Assembly (NCBI GenBank): GCA_933228675.1 | Contig: OW121741.1 | Coordinates: forward strand, 136,809,149-136,873,148 | Direction of reading: 5' to 3' | DNA: 64,000 nucleotides | Source: Stomorhina lunata | Lineage: Eukaryota > Arthropoda > Insecta > Diptera > Rhiniidae | Part shown: in pieces, positions 24,231-35,559 of the stretch | How positions within the stretch are numbered: the stretch's first letter is position 1 | Layout: each line of letters opens with the position of its first letter | Notes under the pieces: model-generated | The model's database searches: none | What the model was told of the DNA's origin: nothing | What the model saw: the letters and a program-made list of their open reading frames with translations, nothing else | Made by a program: the position numbers and the translations under genes

Positions 24231-25980
24231 GCGTTTTTGTTTGGGAACTTTCTAGGTAGGGAGCTCACAACAATTTAATTAATTAGGCCTTCGGCTAAAG
24301 GCCAGTCTCCTCGCTTTCAAACTAACCTAATCTAGTAACTTTCAGATTCGTTGTTCTTTACAAAATTTTTTCTATTTCCGTTAATTTTTAATGTTCTTAA
24401 AACTTATTATCTTTCTATATAATTTAAGTAGTTTTTGGTTTTATTAAGGAAAATATCCATGATATCCAGAAAGAGGCAAAAATCGTGAGACTTGTATATC
24501 CCCCTAAACTCTCACAAACAAATCCTTAAATCTACAACTATTAAAATGTCTGTTAAATGAATTTTTGTAAATGATTATAACTGACTGAATATATATGAGT
24601 GTGTGTATGTCTGTGTTTGATCCTAGACTATGTATTTGTGTGTGTGTGTGTGTGGATGATTATTTAATGCGAAAAGTTTTGAATAATGCATTTTGGTGAA
24701 AATTTACAAAAACTGAACAAAACAAATTTAAAATAAAATTAAAAAAAAAAAATTAAATAAAAAACTTTTAATTCATTCATTTATTTTATGGCTGAACATT
24801 GAGAAGACAAGTAGTTTTAAGTGTCGCTGCAAAAAACATATAGAAAAATATAATAATAGCAAGAAATATTATTTGATTTATAGTCAAAATTTTTAGACAA
24901 TTCTGTTTGTTTTAATGTAATCGCTTATGGCACCAGGAACGATGCGCAAACAGTCTATATTTTTTCTATTGTGTCTAATATTTTTTCTGTATATCCAATA
25001 AATTGAAAAGGGCGTTTTCTTTGACTACTTAGAAATAAAATTAAAATTTATTGGTTAATTTAAAGGAAATGCTTTATCAAACTAATTAATCAGAATCCTT
25101 CGTCATGGGGACACATCAATTAAATTTCATTTTATTGAATAATATCGATATTAAAGAGTAAACTTAAAAATCGTATTAGGAAGATGGAAATATCTACTTT
25201 ACTTTAATATTAAAGGATGAAAGTATTTTTATGTAGAATTTCAGGAACAAAAATTTAAAAGAGTAAGTGCGGTTAATGCGGTATAGTAATATTTCTTGAA
25301 ATATAAATTTGCTGTTCTTAGAGAAGAAAGTAATGAACTGTTTTATTTTTTCAAGTCATATCTGAAACATAGTTAAAGTCGGTATATCAGTGGTTCGGTC
25401 ACAGCAAGCAAAAATAATTGCTTGAAAAGGGAAAAAGAAATTGGTGCTATACCACAATATCTGCACATTTTTTAAAATTGATTTTAATGGGACTAAAGAT
25501 ATTTTACCAAATGGCTCTGAAATAAATTTCGTTGAAATGGATAAAATTTTTTTTGGAGATGGATGGATAAATTTCTTTGAAATGTATGGAAAAAAATTCT
25601 TTGAAATGGATCACAACACATGTATTATGTGATGTGTTTAAGAATTTTTTAATGGTAAAATATTAAAAATTTTGACTATATAAAAACAAATAGGTATACC
25701 ACATTACCCGCACTTCCTGTATAGTTAGTTATGGGTCCTGTCAAAAAAACAATAAAAACAATAAAGATAGCTTGAAATTATTTTAAACTCAACTAAAAAT
25801 CTTTTTTTTCAGCTTCGAATCTGTGTCATATCTTTTATCAAAATGGGTAAGTGACTCGTATATTTTTTATAAAAATTATAAATTTCTGAAATAAATCAAA
25901 ATAAACAAAATGATTAATATATGTATATTAATGTGAAAATGTGTTATGTCAGAAAATTTTTATTCGAAATATATTGCTTT
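24231..25980. other. AT-rich intergenic or intronic DNA
   Basis: No long coding region. Holds a (TG)n run at 24636-24653, a short GAAATGGAT direct repeat at 25530-25610 and one exon-like segment at 25812-25854, listed separately. Confidence 0.5.
25812..25854 (+). other. Possible short 5' exon ending in a start codon
   Basis: A T-rich tract CTTTTTTTTCAG ends at 25811. Then 43 bases end AAAATGG directly before GTAAGTGAC. This is the pattern of an acceptor, a short exon with a start codon, and a strong donor site. No downstream coding exon is recognisable in the window, so this may be chance. Confidence 0.25.
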
Positions 25981-26247
25981 TTTTTTAACGGAATATTATA
26001 ACAATATTACCAAAAGTTCAGTTCTAGAAATTTGGGTGCGCATCGGCTTCAAAGTTTAAGAGACCATTTGTATGTGAAAAAATGAGTTATTTTGCTATTT
26101 TTGCGAAATTTCAACCAAAAACAATTTTTAAACGAAAAAAAAGTAGTTTTATTCTTTTATATCAGAAAACGCGCCTATGGATATGCACCAAACATTTTTT
26201 CAAATAAAGAAAATCCTAAATTAGACATGATTTATCATTTATTGGCT
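25981..26247 (-). mobile_element. Truncated copy of the TTTTTCAACGG inverted-repeat element
   Basis: Starts AACGGAATATTATAACAAT and contains TTTCAACCAAAAA, GAAAACGCGCCTATGGATAT then GCACCAAA. These match, in order, the complement of the right half of the element at 10687-11300. The other terminus is not visible. Confidence 0.6.
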
Positions 26248-26264
26248 TGTAAGTACTAACTACA

Positions 26265-27335
26265 CCATTTTCAATTGTAATTGAGAAATTTTCAAATTGA
26301 ATTGAGAAATTTTCATTTGAAATTGAGAATTTTCAATTGAAATCGAGAAATATTCAATTGGAATTGAGAATTTTTAATTGAAATTGAGAAATTTTCAATT
26401 GAAATTGAGACTTTTCAATTGAAATTGAGAAATATTCAATTGAAATTGAGAATTTTCAGTTGAAAATGAGAAATTTTCAATTTAAATTGAGAAAATTTCA
26501 ATTGAAATTGAGAATTTTTCAATTGAAAATGAGAATTTGTAAATTGAAATTGAGAAAATCCCAATTGGAAATGAGAAATTTTCAATTGAAATTGAGAATT
26601 TGTAAATTTAAATTGAGAATTTTTCAATTGAAATTGAGAAAAGCCCAAAAAAATTTTCAAATGAAAATGAGAAAATTTCAATTGAAAATGATTGAAATTT
26701 TCAATTTAAAATGAGAAATTTTCAATTGAAATTGAGAATTTTAGAATTGAAATTGAGAAAACCTAAATTGAAAATGAGGTTGAAATTCCACTTGGGGTGT
26801 TCTCAATTTCAATTGAAAAATTCTCAATTTAAATTTAAAATTTCTCAATTTCAATTGATAAATTTCTCAATTTCAATTGAAAATTTCTCATTTTCAATTG
26901 AAAAATTCTCAATTTCAATTGAAAACTTCTTAATTTCAATTAAAAAGTTCAACCTCATTTTCAATTGTGCTTTTCTCAATTTCAATTGAAAAATTCTCAA
27001 TTTCAATTTAAAAATTCTCAATTTCAATTGAAAATTTCTCATTTTCAATTGGGCTTTTCTCAATTTCAATTTAAAAATTCCCAATTTCAATTGAAAATTT
27101 CTCAATTTGAACTGAATGTTTCTCATTTCCAATTAGGGTTTTCTCAATTTTAATTGAAAATTTCTAATTTTTAATTGAAAATTCTCAATTTCAATTGAAA
27201 ATTTCTCAATTTCAAATATAAATTCTCAATTTCAATTGAAAATTTCTCATTTTTAATTGCAAATTCTCAATTTCAATTGAAAATTTCTCAATTTCAATTG
27301 AATATTCTCAATTTCAATTGAATTTCAAAATATGA
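26265..27335. repeat. 21-bp tandem repeat array in inverted (head-to-head) halves
   Basis: From 26265 to about 26785 the plus strand repeats a ~21-bp unit built on TTTTCAATTGAAATTGAGAA. From about 26800 to 27335 the same unit runs in the opposite sense (TTCTCAATTTCAATTGAAAA). The unit also contains the palindrome TTCAATTGAA. Many copies are 20-22 bp. Because 21 is a multiple of three, spurious frames with a seven-residue period (FQLKLRI-like) appear on both strands; I do not treat them as genes. Confidence 0.9.
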
Positions 27336-28060
27336 ATTTTTAATTTTTTGAAAATTTGTTTAACAAATACAAAAAATTAAAAAATCGTGCATCGGTGTGG
27401 AAAAAAGACAAATGAGAAAATAAAACTCAAAAAAGTTTAGGTCGATATCTTGAAACGTTTCGCCGTACCTGAGATTTAAAATTGAAAAACTTCGCGAAAG
27501 TATAAAATTTTGGTCATAATTCAAGTAGATGCTAGGCAAATTTTACTTGTTTTAACATTTAACAGAAATAATAATTAATATTATTACTTTCTAAAAAAAC
27601 CTATGCTAAAAGATTTTTGAATATTTGACGTGATTAACCCTTTCTTCAACGGGGTCATAAATCAAAATTTTGATTTCCCTTTAAGAAATTTTGTTCAATA
27701 AATATTACAAATTTTAAATTTTTTATCGGTTATTTAAAATATATAAATGGTAGAATAAAATCAAAAAAAAAAAAAAAATGATTCGATATATTGCATAGCT
27801 TCGACATACCTGTTATTTGAATTCGACAAATTTTCCGAAAATTCATGTTTTTGGTCATAATTGGAAGAGATGCTTGGTAAAATGTATTTGTGTTCAAATT
27901 GAACCAAATTGTTAATGGATTTTATTGCCCTCTCTTTTTTTTAGAAATTTGAAACAAGTCTTTATTTCAAATCAACAAGCGGTTTTAGAGTTATAGCGTT
28001 TTTACGCGAATTTCATCTCCCCGACAAAAAAATGCTAGATTTAAATTTTTTTCTACTTTT
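27336..28060. repeat. Two diverged direct copies of an old AT-rich repeat
   Basis: 27345-27560 and about 27670-27900 share, in order, AAATTTGTTTAACAAAT or AAATTTTGTTCAATAAAT, TCGATAT, TTTGGTCATAATT and GATGCT. A related relic lies at 46614-46870 (TTTGTTTAACAAAT, TTTCGCCGTA, TTTTCGCGAA). No coding frame. Confidence 0.45.
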
Positions 28061-28090
28061 ATATTTTTTTACTTATCTTAGACCTGCAAG

Positions 28091-29370
28091 TAATATACTA
28101 TAAATTTTGTGCTGATGTATGTAACGTATAGAAATATTTGTCTTAGACCTTAAGTATACCAATAGGCTTAGAATCAATTTCTGAGTCGATTTAGCGATGT
28201 CAGTCTGGCTGGCTGGACCCTAGAGCAGTTCGTCTTCCATACAAAAAAAAATAAAGTTATGTCAGTCAACCCCTATGATTAAAGATAATGTTAAAACAAT
28301 TCTAAAAAATATTTTTTTATTTTTTACCACGCCTACAAATACCGCCCTTTTAGTATTTTGTTCACTGTGTCGCCATTTTATGTCCGATCATAACATTTTA
28401 CATATCGGTGTTCTCGGCTCTGTATGGGCTACATTTCTCTTTGATAGTTTTTTACTACCACGCCAATTTATAGCCATAACTTTAAAAAACTAGATTTTTA
28501 CTCGAATCGATTGGGGTGGGTACGACTCGAATTTAAAAAAATTATGACTAGAAATTGATGAGGTAGTAAAAAACTATCAAAGAGAGAACTGTAGCCCTTA
28601 CAGAGCCCTGCACACTGACATATATAGTGTTATGATCAGACTAAAGATGGCGACACAGTTAACAAAATACAAAAAGGGCGGTATTTGTAGGCGTGGTAAA
28701 AAAATAAAAAAAAAATTAGAATGCCTATTACATTATCTTTAATCCTAGGGGGTGACTGACTCAACTTTTTTTTTCGAACCACCCTACTGGACCCCCATGT
28801 ATACCATGTATCCAAAGTACAGGTCGCAATTCTAAAAATAATTTGATGAACTTTTGCACTGATAATTTTTTTGATATTGTGACTATGGCTATTGAAATTC
28901 GTCAAAATCCGTTTATTATTTATAGGCCCCACTTCTCGGAATTTTGGCCACAAATATAAGTATTTTTTCATGAAATTTAAAGCAAATACTTCTTAAGTAA
29001 ACTAAAATCACTATCAATCGGTCCACATTTGACCATAGCTCCCATACAAACTCTTCTGTCAAAACGAACTAAATGAGACAAAAATCTTTAAAATGCTTAT
29101 AAGTCTGAAGATAATAAGAATTTTGAGTTTATTTGTTGCATACATAACTGTAATCAGTTTGTCAAATTTCGAGATAATCGGTCCACATTTGACCCTAGCT
29201 CTCATATAAGTCCAAATAACGGAAACGGCTTAAATATAAAAGTTTAGAGAAAATGTTTGTATGATGGCAAAATTTTGCAAATATTTGGTTTATACAGGAA
29301 AAAAACACTTTCGACCTTAATGGTGAAGGATATCGTATTGTCGAGCTTGACCGACTATAGCAACTTCTTC
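28091..29370 (+). mobile_element. INE-1/DINE-1-like element, copy 6, split by a hAT-like element
   Basis: Plus orientation, truncated at the left (the hairpin is missing; it begins near the TTTGTGCTGATGTATGTAAC word) and ending CTTGACCGACTATAGCAACTTC. The host halves are 28091-28220 and 28787-29370. The host sequence continues across the insertion at TGGACCC|CCATGT. Confidence 0.7.
28221..28786. mobile_element. hAT-like fold-back element, 566 bp
   Basis: Flanked by an exact 8-bp duplication CTGGACCC (28213-28220 and 28787-28794). Termini read TAGAGCAGTTCG on the left and TAGGGTGGTTCG from the right. The inverted arms extend inward for more than 200 bp (about 28221-28465 against 28558-28786) and share TTAAAGATAATG, TACCACGCC and AGTTTTTTACTACC. 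An 8-bp target duplication with TAGRG termini is characteristic of the hAT superfamily. No transposase is encoded. Confidence 0.8.
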
Positions 29371-29477
29371 TATTGAAATTCGTCAAAAATGGTCTATTAT
29401 TTGTGGTACCTTCCATGTGACCCACGTCCCGGAATTGATATTTTGGCCATAAATATCTATATTTTGTCATGAACCCG
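29371..29477 (+). mobile_element. INE-like internal fragment
   Basis: About 107 bp matching the internal part from ATTGAAATTCGTCAAAA to GGAATTGATATTTTGGCCA. It is joined directly to the truncated end of copy 6. Confidence 0.55.
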
Positions 29478-29779
29478 ACAATATCATACTCTTCAGTACT
29501 ATGGTCAAATATGGACCAACAATAAAACAAGTTTTCCTTAAGTGTTAAAGACATACATATACTATGTGCTATTTTTTCTAAGTTTCGAGATTTATATCAT
29601 TTCCGGCTAAGGGCCTGATGTGGGAGCTAGTGTCAATTGTGTACCAATTATTACCAAATTTTGGTTATTGGTTTATATTTATAAAATATTTATCTGTGCA
29701 AAGTTTAAGTAATCAAATGCATTTTTTCTTTTGAGTTATTAACGTTTCTGTGCTTTTATGTTTATATAAATGTCTTTTC
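29478..29779. other. AT-rich spacer between INE-like copies
   Basis: No gene. Contains weak similarity to the internal word ATGGTCAAAT...GGACC of the INE-like family (29500-29520). Confidence 0.4.
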
Positions 29780-30238
29780 AGAAAGTGTCTTGTATGGGAG
29801 GTATGGTCAAATTTGGGCCAATTTCTACATAATAAGGAACACTGATTAAGGTTATGATAAGCAATATTTGTGCTGAATATTATTTAAATACAACTAAATT
29901 TGTGGCTGTAAAGGACCAAAAACTCTATTCCGGGAAGGCAACCCTATGGGTGGTACCCGAAGTAATAATCTTATTTCCCCAAAAAGTACATGGATCGCTT
30001 GATCGTCCGACCAAAATATAAGCCTGTGCCAAATTTCATCAAATTATCTTTAAAGTTACGACCTGTAGAATGATAACAAGCTTACATGGATAACCGGCCA
30101 GCCAGCCTGACGGACATCGTTAAAATAACTCAGGGAGTGTTTTTATACTAAAAGGTCTCAGACCAATATTTATATGCGTTACAAACATCGACACAAATTC
30201 AATATACCCTCTCCACCTATGGCGGTGAAGGCTATAAT
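29780..30238 (-). mobile_element. Diverged INE-like element, copy 7
   Basis: Minus orientation and much more diverged than its neighbours. Carries GTATGGGAGGTATGGTCAAAT, TTCCGGGAAG, CCAAATTTCATCAAATTATC, CTGACGGACATCGTTAAA and a terminal CTCCACCTATGGCGGTGAAGG, in family order. Likely an older subfamily. Confidence 0.6.
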
Positions 30239-30425
30239 CACTAAAACTGTCGTAAATCTGAAAATAATGAGAATTTTGATTTTATTTTTTGCATACATAA
30301 AATTTGTAAAAACTATATTCAATTTGCTAAATTTCGACATAATCGGTTCACATGACGGAAAAAGCTTTTGAGAAAATGTTTGTATGATGGCAAAATTAGG
30401 CAAATATTTGTCTTTGTATAGGAGG
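30239..30425 (+). mobile_element. INE-like fragment, plus orientation
   Basis: Matches the internal to right part of the family: TCGTAAATCTGAAAATAATG, TTTTTTGCATACATAA and GAGAAAATGTTTGTATGATG. It stops before the right terminus. Confidence 0.6.
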
Positions 30426-30470
30426 TAAGTTTGTCTTTGTAAGTTGTCAAGGACATGAAATTAGCGAAAA

Positions 30471-31247
30471 AACAAGTAAGAAAGCGCTATAGTCGGTCTA
30501 GCCCGACCATACGCTACCATTCACCACTAAGGCCAAAGGTGTTATTTTTCCTGTATAAAGACAAATATTTGCTAAATTTTGCCATCATACAAACATTTTC
30601 TTAAAACTTATATATTTAAGCTGTTTCCGTCATTTGGACTTATATGAGAGCTAGGGTCAAATGTGGACCGATTATCTCGAAATTTGGCAAATTGATTACA
30701 GTTGTTACGAAAATTATGTATGCAAAAAATAAAAATGTTCATTATCTTTAGATTTACGGGCGTTTTAGTGATTTTTTGTCTAATTTAGTGCGTTTTTAAA
30801 GAAGAGTTTGTATGGCAGCTATGGTCAAATGTGGACCGATTCAGATGAAATTTGGTACAGTGATTTTAGTTTACATAAGCAGTATTTTTTTTAAGTTTCA
30901 TGAAAAAATATTGATATTTGTGGCCAATCAATTCCGGGAAGTGGGACGTATGGGAGGTACCATGTATAATGGACCGATTTTGACCATGGTCCCATTATCA
31001 AAAAAATGATCAGTACCAAATTTCGTCAAATTATATTTAAAATTGCGACCTGTAGTTTGATTACAAGGTTTACATGGGGGTCCAGCCAGCCAGCCGGACG
31101 GACGGACATCGCTAAATCGACTCAGAAAGTGATTCTAAGCCTATTGGTGTACTTAAAGGTGGGTCCAAGACAAATATTTATATGCGTTGCATACATCAGC
31201 ACAAACTTATAATACCCTTTCCACCTATGGTGGTGAAGGGTATAAAA
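30471..31247 (-). mobile_element. INE-1/DINE-1-like element, copy 8 (near full length)
   Basis: Minus orientation, from AACAAGTAAGAAAGCGC to CACCTATGGTGGTGAAGGGT plus ATAAAAA. It contains the GTCGGTCTAGCCCGAC terminal hairpin, a GCCAGCCGGACGGACGGAC block and ATCGCTAAATCGACTC. It is a good reference copy for the family in this window. Confidence 0.8.
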
Positions 31248-32677
31248 ACACTATAAGTCGAAAACGGTTTGAGAAATTCATAAGACATCTACTTCAAACG
31301 CAAGCTTGTTGAATCTATATTATAAATATATGATCATCGAGTTCATGGAGTTAGCTCAAATAGTTTTAATCTTTGAAATGCCAAAAAAAAATACCAATTT
31401 CCCATTGTCAAGGCATTTTCTAACATTAGGGTTGGTTCGTCGTGTTAACGTTGACCGTTGTAGATCATGTTTGTACGACCATACATTTATTTAAACGAAA
31501 TTCTTTAACTTATTTTCTGCAATCCTGTGATTTTTTACAATCCTAAAATTCATTAATGCTACTGAACCAAATAGATCCAGTTCGAAGGACCATATTCAAG
31601 GTAAATATTTGGTTTAAAACTGTTAAGCATCTTTTGCTATCCTTTTGTAAAGAATTTTATATTTAATGATTTTTATAAAAAGGTCACATGTTTATTAGAA
31701 CAAAAAATAAATAACTAGAAACAGTTTTTAATCAGATTAATTCTTTGAACTTTTCAAAATCCTTAAAATCCTTGGCTTGTTTAAAAAGTTTCCTTTATGC
31801 TTTCCCTTAATCTGAGTATTTAACTTTTTCTATTATTTTTCATTTATCTCGTAACACACGATATCATTCCTATTATAAAGCGACTTTTTGCACTTTATTA
31901 TTGATTATTATTTGCACGTACAAGTTTTTGCAGCTTCAACAGAAAAAGAAAGAAACGTAGAAGAAAGAAAGAATCCTAAAAGATTTGTAAAGAGAAACTT
32001 AAATACGAGTACAAAAGTGGAAGCATATATAATTAATTTTAAATGCACTTTTAATAGTTAAAGTGCGTGTGTTAAAATGTTGAAACATGCATAAATCTCT
32101 GGGAATAACAAAAGAAAAGAAACGAAACGAAAATCAAGGTGCTTTACTTCTGAAAGTCTGCTAAAAATCTTTTAGTGTTTGAACTTTGAAGAAAAGAAAA
32201 ACGTAAAAAAAAATTTTGTAAAGATTAAGTTGAATGTGAAGTTTAAGTTTTTAGCTAAAGCTTTTGCCTCACGTCTTAAGCTATAAATTTTTAATAAAAT
32301 TTCATGTGCTGCTGCTAAAGAACTTTGCTAGAAAGGAGGGATTTTTTTGTTGAAAAAGTTTCTTAAGACAAGCAAATGTTAAGCAGAAGCTCTTTTCTCT
32401 CTCAATTGTTAACATAAGCCTAAACAAAGGAAAGGAATTATAGAGGAAATTTTATATAAATGTAGAGGTAGAAATTTATTTTACTTCTTTTTAAGAAGCT
32501 CTAGTAAATTTATAAGGTTTATAATCTTAAAGGAAGACATCAGAGATTCTTAAAGATTTCTCTTGGGAAGCTTTCAAATTTAAATACCTTAAGCATTTTT
32601 GCTTATGCCTGAAAGAAAACTTTTTAGAAAAAGCTTTTTATTTATATCTTTAAACGAGCAATAATTGTATGTATATA
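31248..32677. other. AT-rich intergenic DNA
   Basis: No gene is supported on either strand. A CAGTTCGAAGGACCATATTC relic word lies near 31577. Confidence 0.55.
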
Positions 32678-33563
32678 TCGGGTGGTTAAATTTCAAGGGC
32701 CGATGTTGATTTTGAATAAAACACAAACTGTTTAGGAAATTATTGTAATTTTATTTTATTATGATGTATTGGTATTACTCAATTATGTGTGGAACAAAAT
32801 ATCGGCCAAATGGGCGCCGCGACCACAGCGACACACCTCCATCCGATGGTCCAAATTTACGATGACCCTGAGGCATAATGTAGGTTCTATGCCGTTAATG
32901 TGATGAATTATCTCATCCTTTAGCTCTTGAATTGTTGCTGGAATATTGACGTACACCTTTTCTTTCAAATAACCCCAAAGAAAAAAGTCCAACGGTGTCA
33001 AATCACATGATCTTGGCGGCGAATTGACATCGCCATTACGTGAGATAACACGGCCATTGAATTTGTTGCGCAAAAGAGCCATTGTTTCGTTAGCAGTGTG
33101 GCAAGTGGTTCCGTCCTGCTGAAACCACATATCGTCCACATCCATATCTTCCAATTTGGGCCATAAAAAGTTCGTTATCATCTCACGATAGCGAACACCA
33201 TTCACAGTAACTGCCTGACCGGCCTCAGCTACACTTTTGCGAACAGCAGCAATATTTTCTGCAGTACGAGCTGTACGAGCATGCACTGGTGTTCTCATAT
33301 CTTCTACAGACCCGGTTTGCTCGAATTTTTCCACGATTTTTGAAATTGATCAAAAAAAAAAAAACACGAAGTGCACGATATGCATTTTGATTTGAACGCC
33401 CATTTTCATAATAAGTCTGGATAACTTTAACACGTTGTTGGATTGTGCATGGTTCAAATTGAGTAAGTCTGAAATAGAGAAATGTCAAATAAAATTCGGA
33501 AAAAAACATGGCGTTTAGGTTTGGTTCACATTCAACATCGGCCCTTACAATTTAACCACCCTT
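32678..33563 (-). mobile_element. Internally deleted mariner-like element (DD41D type)
   Basis: Terminal inverted repeats of about 37 bp share GGGTGGTTAAATT and AAGGGCCGATGTTGA. TA flanks lie at 32676-32677 and 33564-33565. The length of 886 bp is too short for a full element (about 1.3 kb). The remnant transposase is on the minus strand. It could still be moved in trans if a related transposase recognises the ends. Confidence 0.85.
32783..33509 (-). pseudogene. Broken mariner-superfamily transposase
   Basis: The N-terminal helix-turn-helix part (QQRVKVIQTYYENGRS, about 33400-33450) is in a different frame from the rest. The frame breaks near the poly(A) run at 33349-33363. The second frame (32783-33334) starts with the end of the DNA-binding region (EKFEQTGSVED). 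After AAVRKSVAEA it jumps to TVNGVRYREMI, so by family comparison about 130 residues holding the first catalytic Asp are missing. The C-terminal half keeps FQQDGTTCHT and PPRSCDLTPLDFFLWGY; 41 residues lie between the two retained Asp by my count. The last residues are GAHLADILFHT. The protein cannot be catalytic. Confidence 0.88.
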
Positions 33564-34159
33564 TATATACATCTATATATATATAGTATGGCTATCTCGA
33601 AATCGGTCCTAACAATTTTGACAAAATTAAGACACTGGGTACCTTTTTTGCCGTATAGATCGAACATGAAGGGACTTTTGTAAGTTTTACCGCTAAGAGG
33701 GAAAAACGGTAAAAAGGGAAAAAATCGAAAACGTTATATCTCCTAAAATAATTGGTATAGAAACAAAATTAAAATTGCGTTTTGAACAGCTATGAAAATA
33801 AGCGGACTATGTTAGCGGAACTATGTTAGATAAGGGGTAAAGAATATAAAAAGGAACTTTCTACTGCAGTCAATAGATGTGAAAGATATATTGAACACTT
33901 ATTTGGTACTTTTTTGATTTTGGGGCCAAAATGGGTACAAAAGGGATAAAATGATAACTAAACATCTCAAAATGTAATGTGAATGGGAACATAATGTTAA
34001 CTGCATTTTAATAGAATGTACCGAATTCAATTGGTACCAAAGAAGTACCAAATATGCATATGGAACTTTTTTGAAATTAGGAGATAAAAAGGGGGAAAAA
34101 AATAGTAATGTTATAACATTTAAACAATTGAATGTTTGTCTGTATGTATGTGCTTTATA
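33564..34159. other. AT-rich DNA, probably old repeat
   Basis: No gene. Recurrent GGTACTTTTTTG/ACCAAAGAAGTACC words near 33905 and 34035 suggest an unidentified decayed repeat. Confidence 0.4.
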
Positions 34160-34513
34160 TAATAGTAAACTATGCATTTGATTATGTTATGCTCTTTAGA
34201 GAAGACGTTGCGGATAAGCTGATTAAACTAATTTCCGACAGGTGGCGCCACTAAAAATTACTAAAAATTTATTAAATCGTAAACTGTGCATTTAAATTGT
34301 GCATTATAGCGCATAAGCCGGTAAAGGTTTCTTAGTTGGTATGAACAATTTCCGACAGGTTGCGCTTTTAAAATCGTAAACTGTGCATTTGATCAGGCTA
34401 TAATCTTTAGCAAAGTTGTTGTGCATGAGCCGGCAAAGGTTTCTTAGTTGGTATGAACAATTTCCGACAGGTTGAAATCGTAAACTGTGCATATGATCAG
34501 GCTATAATCTTTA
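34160..34513 (+). repeat. Short tandem duplication, ~115-bp unit
   Basis: Three to four diverged units carry GTAAACTGTGCAT, AGGCTATAATCTTTA, GCATGAGCCGG or ATAAGCCGG, TTTCTTAGTTGGTATGAAC and AATTTCCGACAGGT. The first unit (34166 onward) is the most diverged. The minus-strand frame at 34304-34492 is a by-product of the duplication. Confidence 0.75.
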
Positions 34514-35559
34514 TGTGTTGATCGGACAAAATAAATAAAATAATTCAAAATTAGCTAAATATTTGTGTAATGTCTTTCCTCTTAATTTATTTTAGTATTT
34601 TAAAAATAGAATATATGAAAACTTTAAAATTTGCATCAAAATGCTTATCATAAAGCTCCGATCAAGGCTCGGTCAACCAGGTACTTTAAATAAATTTAAT
34701 TAAATTTTCTTTAACCCCCTAAAACAATCAAGTTTTTGCTTTAACATTTCGTTTCCTTAAATTTTATACTTTTTCCTTTTTCAACAACAAATTCACAATG
34801 ACCTAGATCGAAACCTTTTCTATTTTTCCACTTTTTTTGTTTTATTGAATTAAAATTTAGATTTTGTTTTATTTTATTTTTTTTTCTAGTTTCATATTTT
34901 TGCAAATGAAACTTCAAGTTAATGCAGAAACCTAAATTAACCATAAAAGGAAACGGAAGTCATTCTTACAAGCTATTGTTTTGTCTGCAAAAAGTATGCA
35001 AATATTATATAAAATCTCATTTTTTCTTCTCTTCATACACTTAAAGAAATTACTGAAGCAGGATTTTATTTTCTTTCTTCTACTCTTTCCCTTTTTTTTC
35101 TCTCTTAAATGGCATAATTATTCGTTTTATTATTTATGGGTAAATAAAAATAATAATTGAAACAAAAGAATACAATTAAACTGGCAGGACAATGAAAATA
35201 AGAGTAAGACAATATATATATTTTTTTTTCAAACTAATTAGCATTAATTCATACTTAATTGCCACAGAAAACAAAAAATAAGTGTAAAGAAAATTTTCAT
35301 GAAAATGCTTAATTAACGGCTCTTAAGTTAAGAAATATGACTGTGAATTTTACGACAGCCTTTAGACTTCTTTTGTTTGATTTAATGACTTTTGATGGGT
35401 ATTAAAACTTTTTTCCTCGAAATCTTCATTTAAAGAATGTGAGAATATTGTGGCAAGATAATTTTTAAAAAGTGTTTAATATTGAAACTAGCTCTGCAGC
35501 TAACAAGATCTAGTTCGAAGGACTAACAATGATTTCATTTCATTTTTATAGCAAATATT
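34514..35559. other. AT-rich intergenic DNA
   Basis: No gene is supported. A TCTAGTTCGAAGGACTAAC relic word lies near 35508, just before the 28-bp array starts. Confidence 0.55.

Noticed and set aside
26436..27153. Opposed open frames of 62-93 codons with a seven-residue period
   Set aside because: The 21-bp repeat is a multiple of three and free of stops on both strands, so such frames arise automatically; no coding evidence.
29195..29554. 119-codon and other minus-strand frames across the INE-like copies (also 28636-28971)
   Set aside because: They lie on the strand opposite to, or across the joints of, non-coding INE-like repeats and the hAT-like arm; equivalent frames in other copies are not conserved.
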